A stretch of DNA of 64,000 nucleotides from Prunus persica (GCF_000346465.2 NC_034014.1:22702522-22766521), one strand, 5' to 3'. Counted from the stretch's first letter, positions 1-13,887 are shown. Notes: a model not told the origin generated them from the letters alone. Numbers and translations are program-made.

Positions 1-187
1 CATATTGGATAACTACGTCTTCGTCGGAGTCCTTAGCTCCACAGTTCTGTTCCAAATCATAATTGTTGAGTTCCTGGGAAAATTTGCAAGCACAGCACCC
101 CTCACCTTGGCACAATGGTTCATCACTGTATTCATTGGATTTTTAGGGATGCCAATTGCTGCTGGTATAAAGAAGATTCCTGTTTGA
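1..187 (+). CDS. Autoinhibited Ca2+-ATPase (P2B type, ACA family), C-terminal exon only
   Basis: This is the 3' end of a plant ACA calcium pump, which uses ATP to export Ca2+ from the cytosol. About 60 residues are visible, running in frame from the left edge to a TGA at 185-187. They cover the last two membrane helices: a segment around NYVFVGVLSSTVLFQIIIVE, the FLGKFASTAPL loop, and a final helix ending in GMPIAAGIKKIPV. The IIxEFLG loop and the GMPxAAxxKxIPV tail are familiar from the ACA1/2/4/7/11-type pumps. The regulatory domain of these pumps is N-terminal, so nothing regulatory is visible here. The rest of the gene lies outside the window, so the paralogue cannot be named. Confidence 0.85.
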   Translation, partial: ILDNYVFVGVLSSTVLFQIIIVEFLGKFASTAPLTLAQWFITVFIGFLGMPIAAGIKKIPV

Positions 188-743
188 ACTACATAAAAGT
201 AGGGGTTAGATTTTTCTTTTTCTTTGTTAAGAAAACAAAAAAAGTTAGGGAGTTTAGAAGCCTAAATTTGGAAACAGATCTCTTAAAATTCCCCATCCTG
301 CAAAGTTGCATGAGATGATGAACCATTATTGGTTTGGTTGTTGTCTATAAGCTAATGAATAGAATTAGCCCACAGTAGCTATTCTACCCAAGCCAAAGTC
401 TCCTGTTTAACTAAATCCAATTGAATGCAAGTTTTACATGGTGAACACAAGGTTGATCTCCTGTATCTTTGCAAGTCCTGTAATTCCTCAGACTGTATTT
501 TCTTATCTTTATGTAACTAGTTTTCTGCTCTGGCAATGATTTCTTTAGCCTTTTTGTGTAATTCTCTTTTCTCTGCACTACCTACTTGTGAATCGTCTCT
601 CAGAGAAAAACTTAGCTGTCCCAGTACCCATTGTTCCTATAGTCATCACGAACGGGCATATACAAGAGTGGAGAAGATTACAGATTCATCCCTAAAGTGT
701 AGTAATGCCATTTTCCCATGAACAAAGTTCCAATGGTGCTTCT
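188..743. other. 3' UTR of the Ca2+-ATPase and spacer
   Basis: AT-rich sequence follows the pump's stop codon and should contain its 3' UTR. I see no further coding signal before the RUVBL2 pseudogene. Confidence 0.5.
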
Positions 744-1520
<777 letters not shown>

Positions 1521-3404
1521 CTAAAAGAGAATGATTGCAATGGATACATTTTGAGTTTTTTTATTTAAACCCCGCACTTCTCTTTGTTCACCCCATATTC
1601 TAAGTTCACCCTAATTTCTAAATTCAAATTTTCACAATTTCTAAGAAAACTCCGCTATCTTTCCAAACTAACCCTAAATACACATCCAGCATAAGGAAAA
1701 AAAAACTCATCAACCTCACACTCCACACCCCACTATCAAATGAAAGCTCTTTCCAATTTTCAATGCGATCTCGATATGGACTATACCAATCAAATGCTTG
1801 GAGGTTGGAATGATTAGAAATGTTTACAGATTTGGACCCTTACACAGACCAACATTCATCATTCTTGGCGCACAGAACATGGTAAAGACTTTGAATCTCT
1901 ACCAACAACATGTTTACTGTAGATTTTCAGATCAGTTAGAGGAAACAAACAAGTAATTTTTACATGATCATTCGACTGCTGGTAGGATAGCCAGGCACAG
2001 CACAAGCACGAGATGGACTATGCTCATAAAGAAGAGCCGCGACTATTATTTTTTCTTGAAATAACATAGCAATGGGCTCTGTTTTTGGTAACAAAGAGCC
2101 GTTGGCTATCCTTATATGGCTCTTTATTTGACCGCAATAGAAATTACTTGCTTAATTTGAAGAAGAGTGGTGTGGTGTGTATATAGATGTACTAGGGTTA
2201 AATATTAAGTTGGATGACATTTTTTATCTTTTTACACAATAATAAAACTTAAGAACTTAATAATTTAAGTATTGAGGTGAACAAATAAAAATGTGGGGTT
2301 TAAATACAAAAACTCTACATTTTATAGAGAAACCATAAATAAATAAGGACTAAAGCAGGCAAAGCCGCAAAGTTATCATGCTACTAATTCTAATACCAAT
2401 CCAAAATTTATAAAAGCTTATAGATTGATAAATATCTTGAAATTCCCTAAAGCATTAAGATTTTTACATGCATGTGTGTGTATGAAAGAAGGCATCTATA
2501 CTTATCACATCAAAGCTTAACAACCAGAAAAACTAAACGTTCGATAATAGAGAAAAGAGAGATGGAGATAGAGACGGAGATGAAGAGAAGAAGAAGAATG
2601 TGAGAGAGAGAGACAGAGAGGAATTTTGGCTCGGCTCTGGAGAGAAGAAAGAAGAACGAGAGAGAGATGGAGACGATGGAGAGAAGAAAGAAAAGAATTT
2701 TGAAAAAAAGAGAGAGAAAGGAGGCATGACAGAGGGAAGAGAGGGACAGCGATGCAATTGTCCACAGAAAATAATTTTTTATTTTACTTTAATGACAGAT
2801 GGAAGAGTGTTAAATGCATCTAGCAAGTATGGAAATACTTGGTTTTGAGCGATTGTCAATAGCATTCCTCATCCCCTTTATATATGGATTGGAAAGGAAA
2901 AAAAAAAAAAGGAAGAGGTATTGGGCTTGGGTTTGCAGCAGGTATAATGTCTCACTAACAAGCAAACAAAAACATAGAGGTATTGGCTTAGGTTTGCAGC
3001 ATCAGTCATATATATGTGGGCTTGCGGCCGGGTCAGGCTTTCATGGGCTCAAATGGGTCCGGCCTATGATCTGGCTGGACTTTAGACACTTTAGTCCAAG
3101 CCCAACTTACTGAATAACTGGTTGGGCAGGTCCATAGCCCACAACGGGCTGGGCCGAGTTTTTTTCTCAATAGACCAAGCCCAATGATGACCTCTAACTT
3201 TAACCCAACAACAAGGACATTTTAGTAATTATTACCACTTTTATTCTAATTACATATGATTTAGTAAACAACTTCAACGGGAATCCGGAATTCAACTGTT
3301 CTCAATCTATATGGTTTAGAAAACAACTTCAATACGAATTCAAAATCTAATTCTCCTTAATTCAACTCATCCTCAATTCAATTTATCCTAAATCCGATTA
3401 CAGA

Positions 3405-3553
3405 TTAGTAAGCTAACGGAATCTAGCTCAATGAAAAAGGACCTTGACTTGCAGACTAGATGTCTCAGATTCAAACCCCCATGACATCTTAGTTGTGTGC
3501 GTGTGTGTGAGAAACCCTCTTCTTTGTAGTTTAGACTATCGCTTGTACTAATA
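3405..3553 (+). repeat. tRNA-derived SINE copy
   Basis: The A-box-like TAGCTCAATGAA near 3424 is followed by the B-box-like AGATTCAAACC near 3468. A tail with GTGTGCGTGTGTGTGAGAAA and TTTAGACTATCGCTTGTA follows. The same tail and B box occur in reverse at 42665-42800, which shows a dispersed family. No tRNA cloverleaf forms, so this is a retroposon and not a tRNA gene. Confidence 0.6.
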
Positions 3554-3563
3554 AGAAATACGT

Positions 3564-3917
3564 AAGTACACATCTCATAATGTTATTTGTTCAAATAAAT
3601 ATGGTTCGAAGTGAGCTCAAATTTAAATAGATAATAGAATGACACATTATTTGGTGAAAAAATGTGTTTTTATATATAAAAAATTTAATATTTGCTTAGA
3701 ATTTTTTATTACACAAAGGGTCAAAACTGGAATTGAATGTAATCTCCAGTCATATTGTGGAGTTTGAATTTTATTTCATTTCATCAATAAAAATGTTTGC
3801 ACTACAGGAATACTCTAAATGTATATGTACACATCTCAGAATGTTATTTGTTAAAATAAATATGGTAGTGAGCTCAAATTTAAATGGATGACAGAGTGGC
3901 ATCATTTTGGTGAAGAA
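3564..3917. repeat. Pair of direct repeats, about 95 bp each
   Basis: Bases 3564-3660 and 3825-3917 share a string running from GTACACATCTCA through ATGTTATTTGTT, AAATAAATATGG and GTGAGCTCAAATTTAAAT to TTGGTGAA, with scattered substitutions and small indels. The spacing is about 260 bp. They may be two ends of one decayed element or a local duplication. Confidence 0.65.
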
Positions 3918-4169
3918 AAGTGGTGCTATATAATTGAATTAGATTTTTTTTTTCTTATGATTTAGACAATCGCTTGCATAAAAAAAATTTGTTTTCACCC
4001 AAAAAATAAAATAAAATAAAATTCTAGCCGAATTTTATTTCAACCATAATTGCAAATATACAAAAATAAAAGAATTTTATTTCAACCTGTACATGCAATA
4101 CTAACCCACCCTGTTTGTCACAAATTGGTCATTTCTTGGCTTCTTTACATTCAGGCTCATGTTTTCAAT

Positions 4170-7100
4170 CTAGTCTTCCTCCATAGAAACCTTCCCAGTT
4201 TCATACATATGATACATCCAAATTGGTTCAAGCAATTCCTTTGCACTTCGCAGATTTTCCCTTCCATCTTCTTGACTTTCTTCTTCCATTTCTCTCTCTA
4301 TCTGAGGGTAAAGGTCTTGAAGAGAAGCCAACATCATATCACCCCACTCTTTCTCATCTTGCCTGAATACCTTCAGGCATACAAAGCGTACAAGTCCGGA
4401 AACCAACCTGAAATTCTTCTTCTCCAGCCCAACTATGGCGGCAATCAAGAAAACCACTCCAAAAACATCCCGTATGCTGAGGTTTCCTTTCAACAATATG
4501 ACAATCATGTCAAGAAGTTTCTTAAAAGCAGGAAACTCCTCTGGTTCAGAATCTCCATCTTCTTCTGGCCTAACTTCACTTATTTCGGAGACCTCAATCT
4601 TAGCTAAAATCAAGAGCCATGATGGAAAGTGGAGTCTATTGCGATCAGCTGCAGTTATTTCTATCGCCTCTCCCTTAATCTGTTTCATAATCTGGCCAGA
4701 TCCTAATGCCAAAACCAAGTCAGGAAGCCAAGACTTTACTCCTGTCACCATATGCGCAACGTAGTTAGAGCCCAAGTACAATTCAATCGAGATGATTAAG
4801 TCAAGCAGATAGTTCGCAAGATCAGAAGCTTCTGTGAGAAATGGTGAAGCTTCTGTAACATCTTTAAGAGCTAGATTAAGTAACTTGGCTGCATAGGTGA
4901 AGGAGCTCTTCAGACAGAGAATCATATCCTTCAAATCCTCCTCCTCAAATTGAAACTGCTCCCGAGGTTGTCGCTCCAAAGTAGATGTGACGCATTGTAT
5001 ATAACCTGATGTGAACTTTAAGCACCTGCCCTGATTTTGAGGAACAAAACCTATTGTAGCAGCATCAACCACGAACCTTAGGACTGCAGTAAGCATCTTC
5101 ACCTTGTTTGATAACTTCTTTGGTTCAGTATAGACACATCCTGCATATGTTTATGAATAATATTCAATAATAGCACAGGCAGACAAACATATTATCAGTA
5201 CCTGTGAGAAGCAATGAAATAAAGTTATTTATGGAGGAACAAGGTGGATATGCATATGGTTGGAGATTATAATCTACATCTTTTGCAGTCCCATTGTTTT
5301 TTAATTTTTGGCCATTGCAGTCCCACTGTTAAAATTTAGATAATGTTCCAGAAAGACCCGAACCTGGCACAAATAACAACTAAGTTGCCCAATGTGTAAC
5401 TGTCTGGGATAAACACCAGAGAGGCTTCCTACTTAACAGTGCAAGTCTCTTCAACTTATGTGATCTGTGCCTTTGTGCCCTGTCCATAATTACTTACCAC
5501 CATCACTTGGACTGGAGGCATCAACCTGAGGTCCTCTGTGTCTTTTTTCACGACGAGTGGACGACCTATTGCTAGCATGCTTAGATTCTGGAGAAATATT
5601 TCCAGACCCTCCAGAATCACCTGCTCCAAATAGCCTGTCCGCACAGTTAAGCAGGTGATCCAATGCGTGTTCCAACTCTGTCTGCGGAAAAAGAAAACAG
5701 AAGCAAGACTTTAGACAGTGAAATCGTGTCTGATAGATTACTTCAGCTTCAAAGCAATTATCTTCTTCGGTCCGCACAAAGTTCTTTGTGCGGGAAGATT
5801 GAGAACAAGCCCTAATATGAATATCAATTATGTAACAGTATACAGTACAGAAGCATCTCTCCAATTCAAAATAAGATATCTGATAAAAACTGAACAAATT
5901 ACAGTTGGTTAATCATAAATAGAAATACAAAATAATGGCCGGTTAAGTTTAAAATATGAGTGAATGTAAAGACAGCAATAAGATCATAATCTCGGAAGAA
6001 AAGAAAAGAAAACTTCAAAATAACACATGAAACAAAATGTGAGACAGTATCACATGTGAGAGAAACTCTGGTTTTGATATGTTCAGCAATTAAGATATGA
6101 GCAGAAAAACAGCTGAGAGAGACAGCACTTGCCTCCAAACTAGACCTTGTGGATTCAGTCCTATGATCCTTTTGAAGAGACATATGCAGAGCAAGATCTG
6201 TATATGCCAAAACCGGAGACGTGTCCATATATTCACAATGCATGCACTGCACAATGCTAACCTCAGACAAGACCTTTAAGGATAGAAATAACGATTCTAG
6301 AACTTGAGAACCCAATATAGATTTCCGAGCGTTGACAGATACAAGCAAGTCTCTAATTTGCCAGGCTATTCCTACTGCAATTGAATAATCATTCTCAAAA
6401 TTGGCTTGCTTTTTCCCACCAACATTTTTCCATCGAGCTGAAATTTTGCTAGAGGACTTTGGTTTCTTCCTTTTTGCAGAGAAAACACTCAGCTTCGTTA
6501 TTTCATTGCCAAATTTAATATGGCAACGGTATGCAGCTTTCTGCAGGAAGGCTGTTAGAGCTTCAAGCATGCCATCAACCCCATCACAAGAGAGCAACAA
6601 CTTGTGAGCAGACCTCACTTCAGCTTGCCTCTCCACATTTGTGGATAAACCACTACAATTTGTGACCTGGTGCATGCATTCATCAAGAAGTCCAGTCACA
6701 TCATCTGGAGAGACAGCTGAAACAATGTTGAATACAGAAGACTGAGCACGCCCAGTAGCCGCAGCAGCAAACAAGCACTTCAGTTTTTCACCATCAAAGA
6801 ACTCTTTAAGAGAATTCTTGAAAAATGGCTCGCTGGCTAGGGTATTACAAAGGTTGGCACCAGCGAGAAGTAAACCCTCAACTCGATCTTCATCCAGATT
6901 ATTAGGCAGCAAGACCAAAGTAACCAATACTCTAACAAGTTCCACCAAAGACTTATGAGATGCCCCTTGGGACACAGCAAACTCACAAAACCTTGCTCCA
7001 GCCATCGGAGACCTTTTAACAAGTGTCACGCAGCGATTGCATGCTGCTTCAACAGACACTTTCGAGGGAAAGTATGATGGCATAAGCAGTCTTGTGATTT

Positions 7101-8896
7101 TCTGAGCAACTTGAGGTTGATCATTTGCAAGGGTAGATAATAATACATCTAACTTGACCACCTGTTGAAAGATCAAATGAAGTAGACAAACCAACTAATG
7201 TCAAGAAAGGCAACAGAAATAACAACAGCTTATACAAAGGATTCTGAGGGCATTCTGTACCTTATGGAACTGGAAATTTCGAATATCTCTTACAAGAAGA
7301 AGGAGATCTGCCATGGCAACTCTTATTGATAGGACATTGTCCATCATCAAATGCCCCAATCTGGGTAGAAGCACATTGAGAATTTGATGACATTGGGGAT
7401 TTCCAAACAAATACATAATACCATTTATTGTGGAAAGTCTAACCTCGTGCCATACATCATGTGACATATCATCAAAAATCTTAGTAATTAACTTTGTGAT
7501 GGTGGGCAAAGGGATGATTTCCCAAAAGAGATGAAGGACGCGACAAGAACCTTCCACCGCAACCACTCTCACCTCAGGACAGTCGTCGGCCAGTAATCTC
7601 TCCAACAAAAAGAACTGCTTATGAAGCAACGAATCTTTCACCTCTTTTGTGGAATCAGGATCTTCAAGAGGGAACAAGTCCAGAATCAAATGCAGCGCAT
7701 TTTGACGAACATTAGAATTCGCAACCTACCACCGACCAATTATTTAAATACATCAAAGGCTGAGTCTTTGGCAATTGGCATTACAAACTTATTAACAAGA
7801 AAAATACCTGCAGAGAGCGAAATATCACAGGTTCAGAGAGCTGGAAAAGAAGCTTCTCAACACCAGCAGTGGTCCTCTGGTTTATAAACCCTCCCAAAAC
7901 CCTTCTAATTGAAGCAGCCAAAGCTCCAGAACTGGCATGTATTGCACCCTCAATCAAACCCTGCAAAAAACCATTTTCAATTTCACTTCTTGAGTCCCCC
8001 TCCAACACTTTCCAAGCCCGAAACAGAACATCCCCATAAGCCTCTAGCATCGACTTTCGTCCAAACGGAACCTGAGACCGAATCATTGCCAACACTTCCT
8101 TCAACAGCTGCGAACTCAAACCGAACAGAAAAGCAAGGAACTTCTTCCCCTCTTCTGCCTTTAGATACAGAGGCGAAATCACACACCGGATTAACAACTG
8201 CTTCAAGTCTTCAATGCTATCATCCTCGAAATCAAAACACGCAAAGGCCTCGCGGAGTGCGTAGACTCTGTGGACGTCCGCCTTCTTCTTCAGAGTCAGA
8301 GATCGAGACAGCAAGAAAGGGAGCGACTGAGAAATCAGAGATTCTCGCCCCGGCAACTCCTCCTTCCACCATTGCTCGCACAAACTCGCTATCTCCGATA
8401 CCAGCACTGAATCCGACTCCAAAATGATCAAATTGTCGTGCAGCGCCTGAACTCCGGGCAACAAATCCAACGGCGAGAACGCATTTTGGGGATGCGAAAC
8501 GCATAGTTGCGTGATAAAAGCTAAAACTTGAAGCTCGGAAAGAAGTCGCTGCTTTTCCAGGTCAGGATTCGGGTCGGGATCGTCTCGTTCGGGTTCGGAC
8601 CGGGTCTTGGACCTCCGAGATGACCTCCGGAGGCGCTTGGTGGGAGGAGAGCGTGGGGAACTATGCCTAGGGTTCGGGTTGGAGTTAGGGTCTAGAAGGT
8701 TCTGGAAGGATTGGATGGTTTGGGAAATGGAGTTGCAGAGAGAGAGAGGGAGAGAGGAGGAGAGGTCGGAGGAAGGATTGATGGCGTGAATTAGGGTTTT
8801 CAGAGCGGGCTTTGAGGATTTTAGGGTTTGCTTTGTGGCTGAGCTCAGAAATTCGTCGGCTGAGGATCGGAGAGAAGAGCGAAGCCGCTTCTCCAT
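4170..8896 (-). CDS. CAPG2: Condensin-II complex subunit G2 (CAP-G2)
   Basis: This is the kleisin-associated HEAT-repeat subunit of condensin II, a nuclear complex that compacts chromosomes. Five exons: 7808-8896, 7261-7725, 6133-7161, 5498-5681 and 4170-5140. They join in frame to 1,245 residues, close to what I recall for plant CAP-G2. The start MEKRLRSSLRSSADEFLSSA is the first in-frame Met. Helical HEAT-type repeats fill exons 1-3, including a stretch with CPEVRVVAVEGSCRVLHLFW, then VWHEVRLSTINGIMYLFGNP and MDNVLSIRVAMADLLLLVRD, typical of the Condensin2nSMC region. An Arg/Lys/Ser-rich patch (KRLRRSSRRSKTR) at about residue 90 may be a nuclear signal. A second basic/Ser tract lies in exon 4. 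Intron 3 (5682-6132) begins with GC, not GT; only that donor keeps phase with exon 4. No disruption is seen. Confidence 0.9.
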
Positions 8897-9892
8897 GGCC
8901 AGAGTTTTACGAATCGAAGCGTTTTCTTTATTTTCAGAAATGAGAACTTAGAAGACGAGGGGAGACCGTTACCTTCGATTTTCGGATGAACTGGGGAAGA
9001 AAAGTCACCGTCTGTGATTAAAATCAATCTGACAGACAAATGAGAACGCAATGCACATAATACTCAGGGTGTAATGACTTGTCTGTTATTTACATTAGAA
9101 ACTAGACTGGTGCCGCTTAAATCCTTTCAATTTTCAAATGGGGTTTTGGCGCTGAGGCATTAGCGAAAACGAACCGGGCTCCTTAAATTGGAGCCTAGGA
9201 TGTTTCTCGAACATACACACCCAAAACATTTGATCACCACACCCAGTATGTAGAAATAGGGTTGCAAAACTTTTAATTTTCCCCTCTAGGTTTAGTAATT
9301 AAAACATTAAAAATCAAGCAACCATGACTTAGTTCTTTATACACAAATTGTCATTTCACATGTGTGAATAAATGTTTATCTTGAAGTTTTAATTAGTCAT
9401 TTATTTTTTCAGTCATACTGCGATTTGCAGGTAAGGAATCGAGCAGCATTCTTTTTTTTTTTTTTTTACTTTTACTTCTTTTTTTTTTTATAATCATCAT
9501 ATGTAGTGCTAAAATACAAAATTTGCAATTTTATTTGGTTGGTGGATGCAACTCAACTTCACAACTTTTTGCTGCTAATTGATGATATTAAAACTTGGTT
9601 TATGTCTTTACTCAAGCAGTCAGACAGATTGGACTCCTTTTGCCAATAAAGTATTGTGCAGCAGGGATTGGTACCAACTAAAGTTGGCCTTCCAACTCAG
9701 GATACAATGTGCTTTATGAGGCACCATCACTCCAACCCTTGAGTTTAAGGAGCTTGTAAGCCTTGGTGGGAGCAATGGGAATGGGGTGATGGAAAATCAT
9801 TTGGGTTCAGCTTGTTTGCTATGGGTTTGCCTCTTCCAAAACCAAGAGAGAGGAGAAAATACACATTACATGCACATACTCTTTTATCTTTT

Positions 9893-10035
9893 TTTTATAG
9901 AACCTTTTATATTGAGGAGGGGCGATAATATACTAAATTCATACACACTAAACGGATGATAGGATTTGAACCCAGGACCTCGCCTGAGGAATTATTACTC
10001 CAAACCACTACACTAGTTCGCTCGTTGCTTTTTTT
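9893..10035 (-). repeat. tRNA-derived SINE copy (minus orientation)
   Basis: Read on the minus strand there is a good A box, TAGTGTAGTGGTTTGG, then a near-perfect B box, GGGTTCAAATCC, about 40 bases later. A tail containing TATTATCGCCCCTCCTC ends in an A/T-rich run. The pol III boxes without a cloverleaf indicate a SINE. Confidence 0.65.
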
Positions 10036-11506
10036 GGGTAAAAGAAAAAGTGTATATTGAATTATATTTTTGCAACTTAATGTTAATGTGCCATCTTAGG
10101 CCTAGCTAGGTGAAAGTAACTTTTGGCTCTCTCTCTCTAATACCATGCTTTCAAGATGGTAATGTAATGTCCAACATTTTTGTTTTTTCTTTTTTCTTTC
10201 TACCCTTTGGTTCCCAGGTCATTTTCTCTTCTTAAAAGGAGTGAAATGTTGTTTTCATGCCATAAACCAACAAGATCCGTCTGTATGATGTGGATGTAAA
10301 GCGTGGTCCTTTTATATTTCTGAGCATCCTAGACTGCAATTCTGCAAATATGGTGTCCAAATTACATAAACCATCTTAATGTGGTAAAAATCAACATAAT
10401 GGAAGTTCATATTTGCACTAATATGGAAAAACCAAGTAGTTTTTCCCCCTGCATTATTGGTTTTGAGAGCCTATTCTCAATAATAAATCACTAATCACAC
10501 AAAACCACAGTTTAATTATAATTGAAATTTGTAATTTTTGAGGTCGGTTTGGGCAGAACAGAATCCAAGACTAGTCCTTAGACCAAATACATTTGACTTT
10601 GTGGGTACAGTCTGTGCACCCCAATTCTGCAGAAGATTAAACAGAAGGCTTCTTTGTTTTTGGGGTGAAGTTGAAATGTACCCAACCTAGGATTAATAGA
10701 GGTACTAAACATGAAGATAAAAACATAGTAGCCAAAACCCTAGTGGTAAAATGAAACATAGACTTTAAACCGACCAATTATGCTTTCATTGATTTGGTTG
10801 GTTCTCTTTCCCCTGAGGCTTCTTGACCAGAAGATGAGTGTGTCCCAAATATGCATCACTTCTCAGCCTTTCCTCTTCTCTTTTTTTTTTTTTTTGGGTA
10901 CAATTATAATCTTATTTTCTGGATCAGAGAGAGCAGAGAGGTGTGGGCCTTGTGGCTCCTCCTGAGAAAGAGCTACACAATACACAATTATAATATCTAA
11001 AGTGTTCTGGAGGAAGTAAGTATGGCTGCTACTGCTTCAGGCTAAATTACAATAGTGTACTGTGCCAGACTGGCCTATGAACCCTAAGAAGGCATGTGGA
11101 TGGGTGGAGCCTCTGACACCATTTTGCCATGAATCTCATGCCCCAATCCCACCACCCCCACCCCAAAACTAGGGTCCTTTGGTTCATAATTATGGTTCAG
11201 CTGGGTCCTACAGCATCAGTGAAAGGGTGCAGTGCAGAAATCAGCATTTGCATTTGCTGGTGGAAAGCAATATTGGCCCTCCATGGTTGAATGAAATTGC
11301 TCCTGGTCCTCACTTAACTAATCTGCAAAACCAATCTCAAGCCATTCATCTAGAACCTAAAACAAGCCTATCCTCTATTCAAATCATTTCATTGTGCAGA
11401 TTTCTTGTTGTTAAATAATAGCCGACACGATGTTAATAGAGAACTTATCCTCACATTCACGGTAAAAGTTTGATTCTTAATCTTTCATTAGGACCTTGAA
11501 TTAAAC

Positions 11507-11532
11507 GAGAGAGAGAGAGAGAGAGAGAGAGA
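11507..11532. repeat. (GA)13 microsatellite
   Basis: An uninterrupted GA run, followed by a poly-A stretch. Confidence 0.95.
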
Positions 11533-12338
11533 AAAAAAAAAAGAGCCATCCTAAAGTACAATCTTAATAGTGAAAGGAAGTATTTTCCTATTCATCAAAG
11601 AAGTTTCCCACTCATCAAAAGGGAAACACAACATTCCCAGCAAATATAATCACACTCACCTTTTTATAACTTTCAATGGCCCAAATGCAACACAGATATA
11701 TCAAATCAAACAAAAACAATTCTTCATTCCTCATGGCTTTCAGCCTTTTGAAAGACAGATAAGAAGCATCCCAAGCGCCCCCATAAAAGTAGGGTTAGCA
11801 AGTGATGTATAAGTACATAAATAAATGTTCACTTTCATGAAACATAAAAATAATAAAATAATAACAAGAAAAAATTACACCAAAATTGAAAGAAGGAAAG
11901 AAAAAAGTGGGTGAGCAATAGTGGCACTATGACAGCAAATATTACTAAAGATTTACTATAGACAAAAGGGTCATCAATGGCCTTCTACCACTCTCTTGGC
12001 CTTCGAATTCATTCCCTTCTTAATGGCTTTGGACATCAGTCAGCTTCTTAACTTCTTACTGTAGGCTAAAGTAGTACTTGTCCTCTTTTATTTATTTACT
12101 TTCCCTTTTTCTCTATCCTCCTGGTTGTCACCAGCTGAAACCTTTTGTTTGGTATTGGAAATTGGAACTCCAATCATCAAATTCCAAATCATATATACCA
12201 TAAATTGGTAGATAACACACACTCATTAGACCTATAAACCCCATCTAATACCAAGAATCATTTTTTCAGTTGTAAAATCTCTATAATCCAATAAAAAAAT
12301 TGCCCCAAATCAACCCTTTGCTGAAGAAAATCTGCTAA

Positions 12339-13751
12339 CTATGGCCTGTGATTTTTCTTTGTTGGACAACTGTGATCAGAGTCACTGAAGGTAAGCCTTC
12401 TCTTAGTCCCAACTGAATTTTCAAGCACATCCATTGAGCTTGAATGGATTGCTAACACGCTAGGGGAAATTGAAAACTTGGGTGGTGTCTTATCTTTTCT
12501 TTCCACCATTTCCTGCATATGATTATAACAGGAAAATATATGTTCCTGTTGCAATGGTAACATAATTAAGATTAATGAACAGTAACAAGTGGCAGAGACA
12601 CAAATTAATGAACAAACTACAATTAGTAGACTCACATAATTTTCTTGGGACTGCAAGAATGAGACCACACTCATCTTAAGCTCCAGCATTTTTCTAGTTA
12701 ACTGACCATCAGATGCTGCTAAAACTGCGGCTGCTGCGATGATAGACGGCCGAGTATCCATTAAATCAATCTCTGCATTAGAGGAAGGAGATTGATTAGG
12801 AAATATAACAAACTAAGCAGATTTGATTAGATTGGGAATTTGGGATATTATAATGTTATGGATTACCTTTTGCCATTGCTACAATGAGTCTTATAGCACC
12901 AGAGAATAGTCCTTTGGGTCTAGATTCAGCACAGAATTTATTGATAAAGTAATGCAGATAAGCAAAAGGAGTGATTGAACCCAATTTCCATTCCAATGTG
13001 TTCAAGACCAGTAGCTCCATTCTCTGAATCACCTTGCTTTCAAAGTTATAATCTTGGACTTGGAACTCTGATAAAGCTGGCACTTTACATTCTTCCATCT
13101 TAGCTGCCAAGGATAAACATGCCACTGATAATAGTCGAATAGCCCACAATTTCCCATCCTATATGAAAACCAATAAAATCCAAAGATTATTACCATACCA
13201 TAGCCAAACATCAAAAAAAGAAAAAAAAGAAAGAAACCCATTGATCAAAACATGATGAATGTTGGGTTACTTACATCAATGGATCGCTTTGAAAGAAACC
13301 CATCAAAGTAAGTGACAGATAAATAAACTGTTTGAAATTGGAACCCAAAATTTCCTCCTGTCTGCAAAATCAAAATAGAGAATGCAAAAAACATTCAGGG
13401 ACCGAATCGATAATAAAAAAGAGAGAGAAACAATAATCTGGAAAAGTTAAGAGCTTTAGGAGAGTAACATGCATTGAAAATCCATTCAATCGAATCCAAG
13501 CGAGCAGTTTTCAACCAGCATATGTCAGAGGCAGAGCAATCAGTAAAGGGTACAAAGCCCTTGGATCCAAAGCAACGAGCTTCTCTGCGGACCAAGTTCT
13601 CAACATACTCATCTTCATCCACATAAACAAAACATGGGTCTGAATCTATGCAAGTGTTTGATTCAAATTCCAATTGATTTAAGCAAGATTGATCTTCATG
13701 GCAGAGGAGGCTGGAGAGAGAAAACGAAGAAGTGTCTGAAGAGTCCCTCAT
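12339..13751 (-). CDS. CYCD5: D-type cyclin, CYCD5 class
   Basis: D cyclins activate CDKA and promote G1/S entry by targeting retinoblastoma-related protein. Five exons: 13473-13751, 13275-13361, 12867-13158, 12636-12772 and 12339-12545. They join to 333 residues. The first in-frame ATG gives MRDSSDTSSFSLSSLLCHED, in which LLCHE is an LxCxE Rb-binding motif. The cyclin box follows: DSIEWIFN, FGFQFQTVYLSVTYFDGFLS, WAIRLLSVACLSLAAKMEE, then MELLVLNTLEWKLGSITPF. Exon 4 starts the second cyclin fold (RPSIIAAAAVLAASDGQL). The tail TKRRLTFSDSDHSCPTKK resembles the CYCD5;1 C-terminus. To keep frame, exon 1 must end at ...IEWIFN, so intron 1 would start GCATGT, a non-canonical GC donor. A (GA)19 tract and a TATA box lie upstream. 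Confidence 0.87.
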
Positions 13752-13887
13752 TCTCCTCAGTCTCTCTGTACATCTATCTATGATGGAAGAAATAACAATC
13801 AACAAATTAAAACTGTCAACAGGACGTGCATATTCACAGTATATATTAAGCAACTGCTAAATCCACGGTGATGAAATTGTGCAAAAT

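Larger units (their letters stand above)
8897..12338. other. Spacer between CAP-G2 promoter and CYCD5 3' end
   Basis: No protein-coding exon is recognised. It holds the CAP-G2 5' leader and promoter (8897 to about 9100, no clear TATA), poly-T tracts near 9452 and 9480, one SINE, one (GA)n microsatellite, and otherwise AT-rich sequence. The short open frames show no family motif. Confidence 0.5.

Noticed and set aside
2517..2848. Ser/Leu-rich and Arg/Glu-rich frames on both strands
   Set aside because: Product of a degenerate GA-rich tract; no family motif and open on both strands for compositional reasons.
4050..4607. 185-codon plus-strand frame
   Set aside because: Antisense of the last CAP-G2 exon, which has clear family similarity and in-phase splicing on the other strand.
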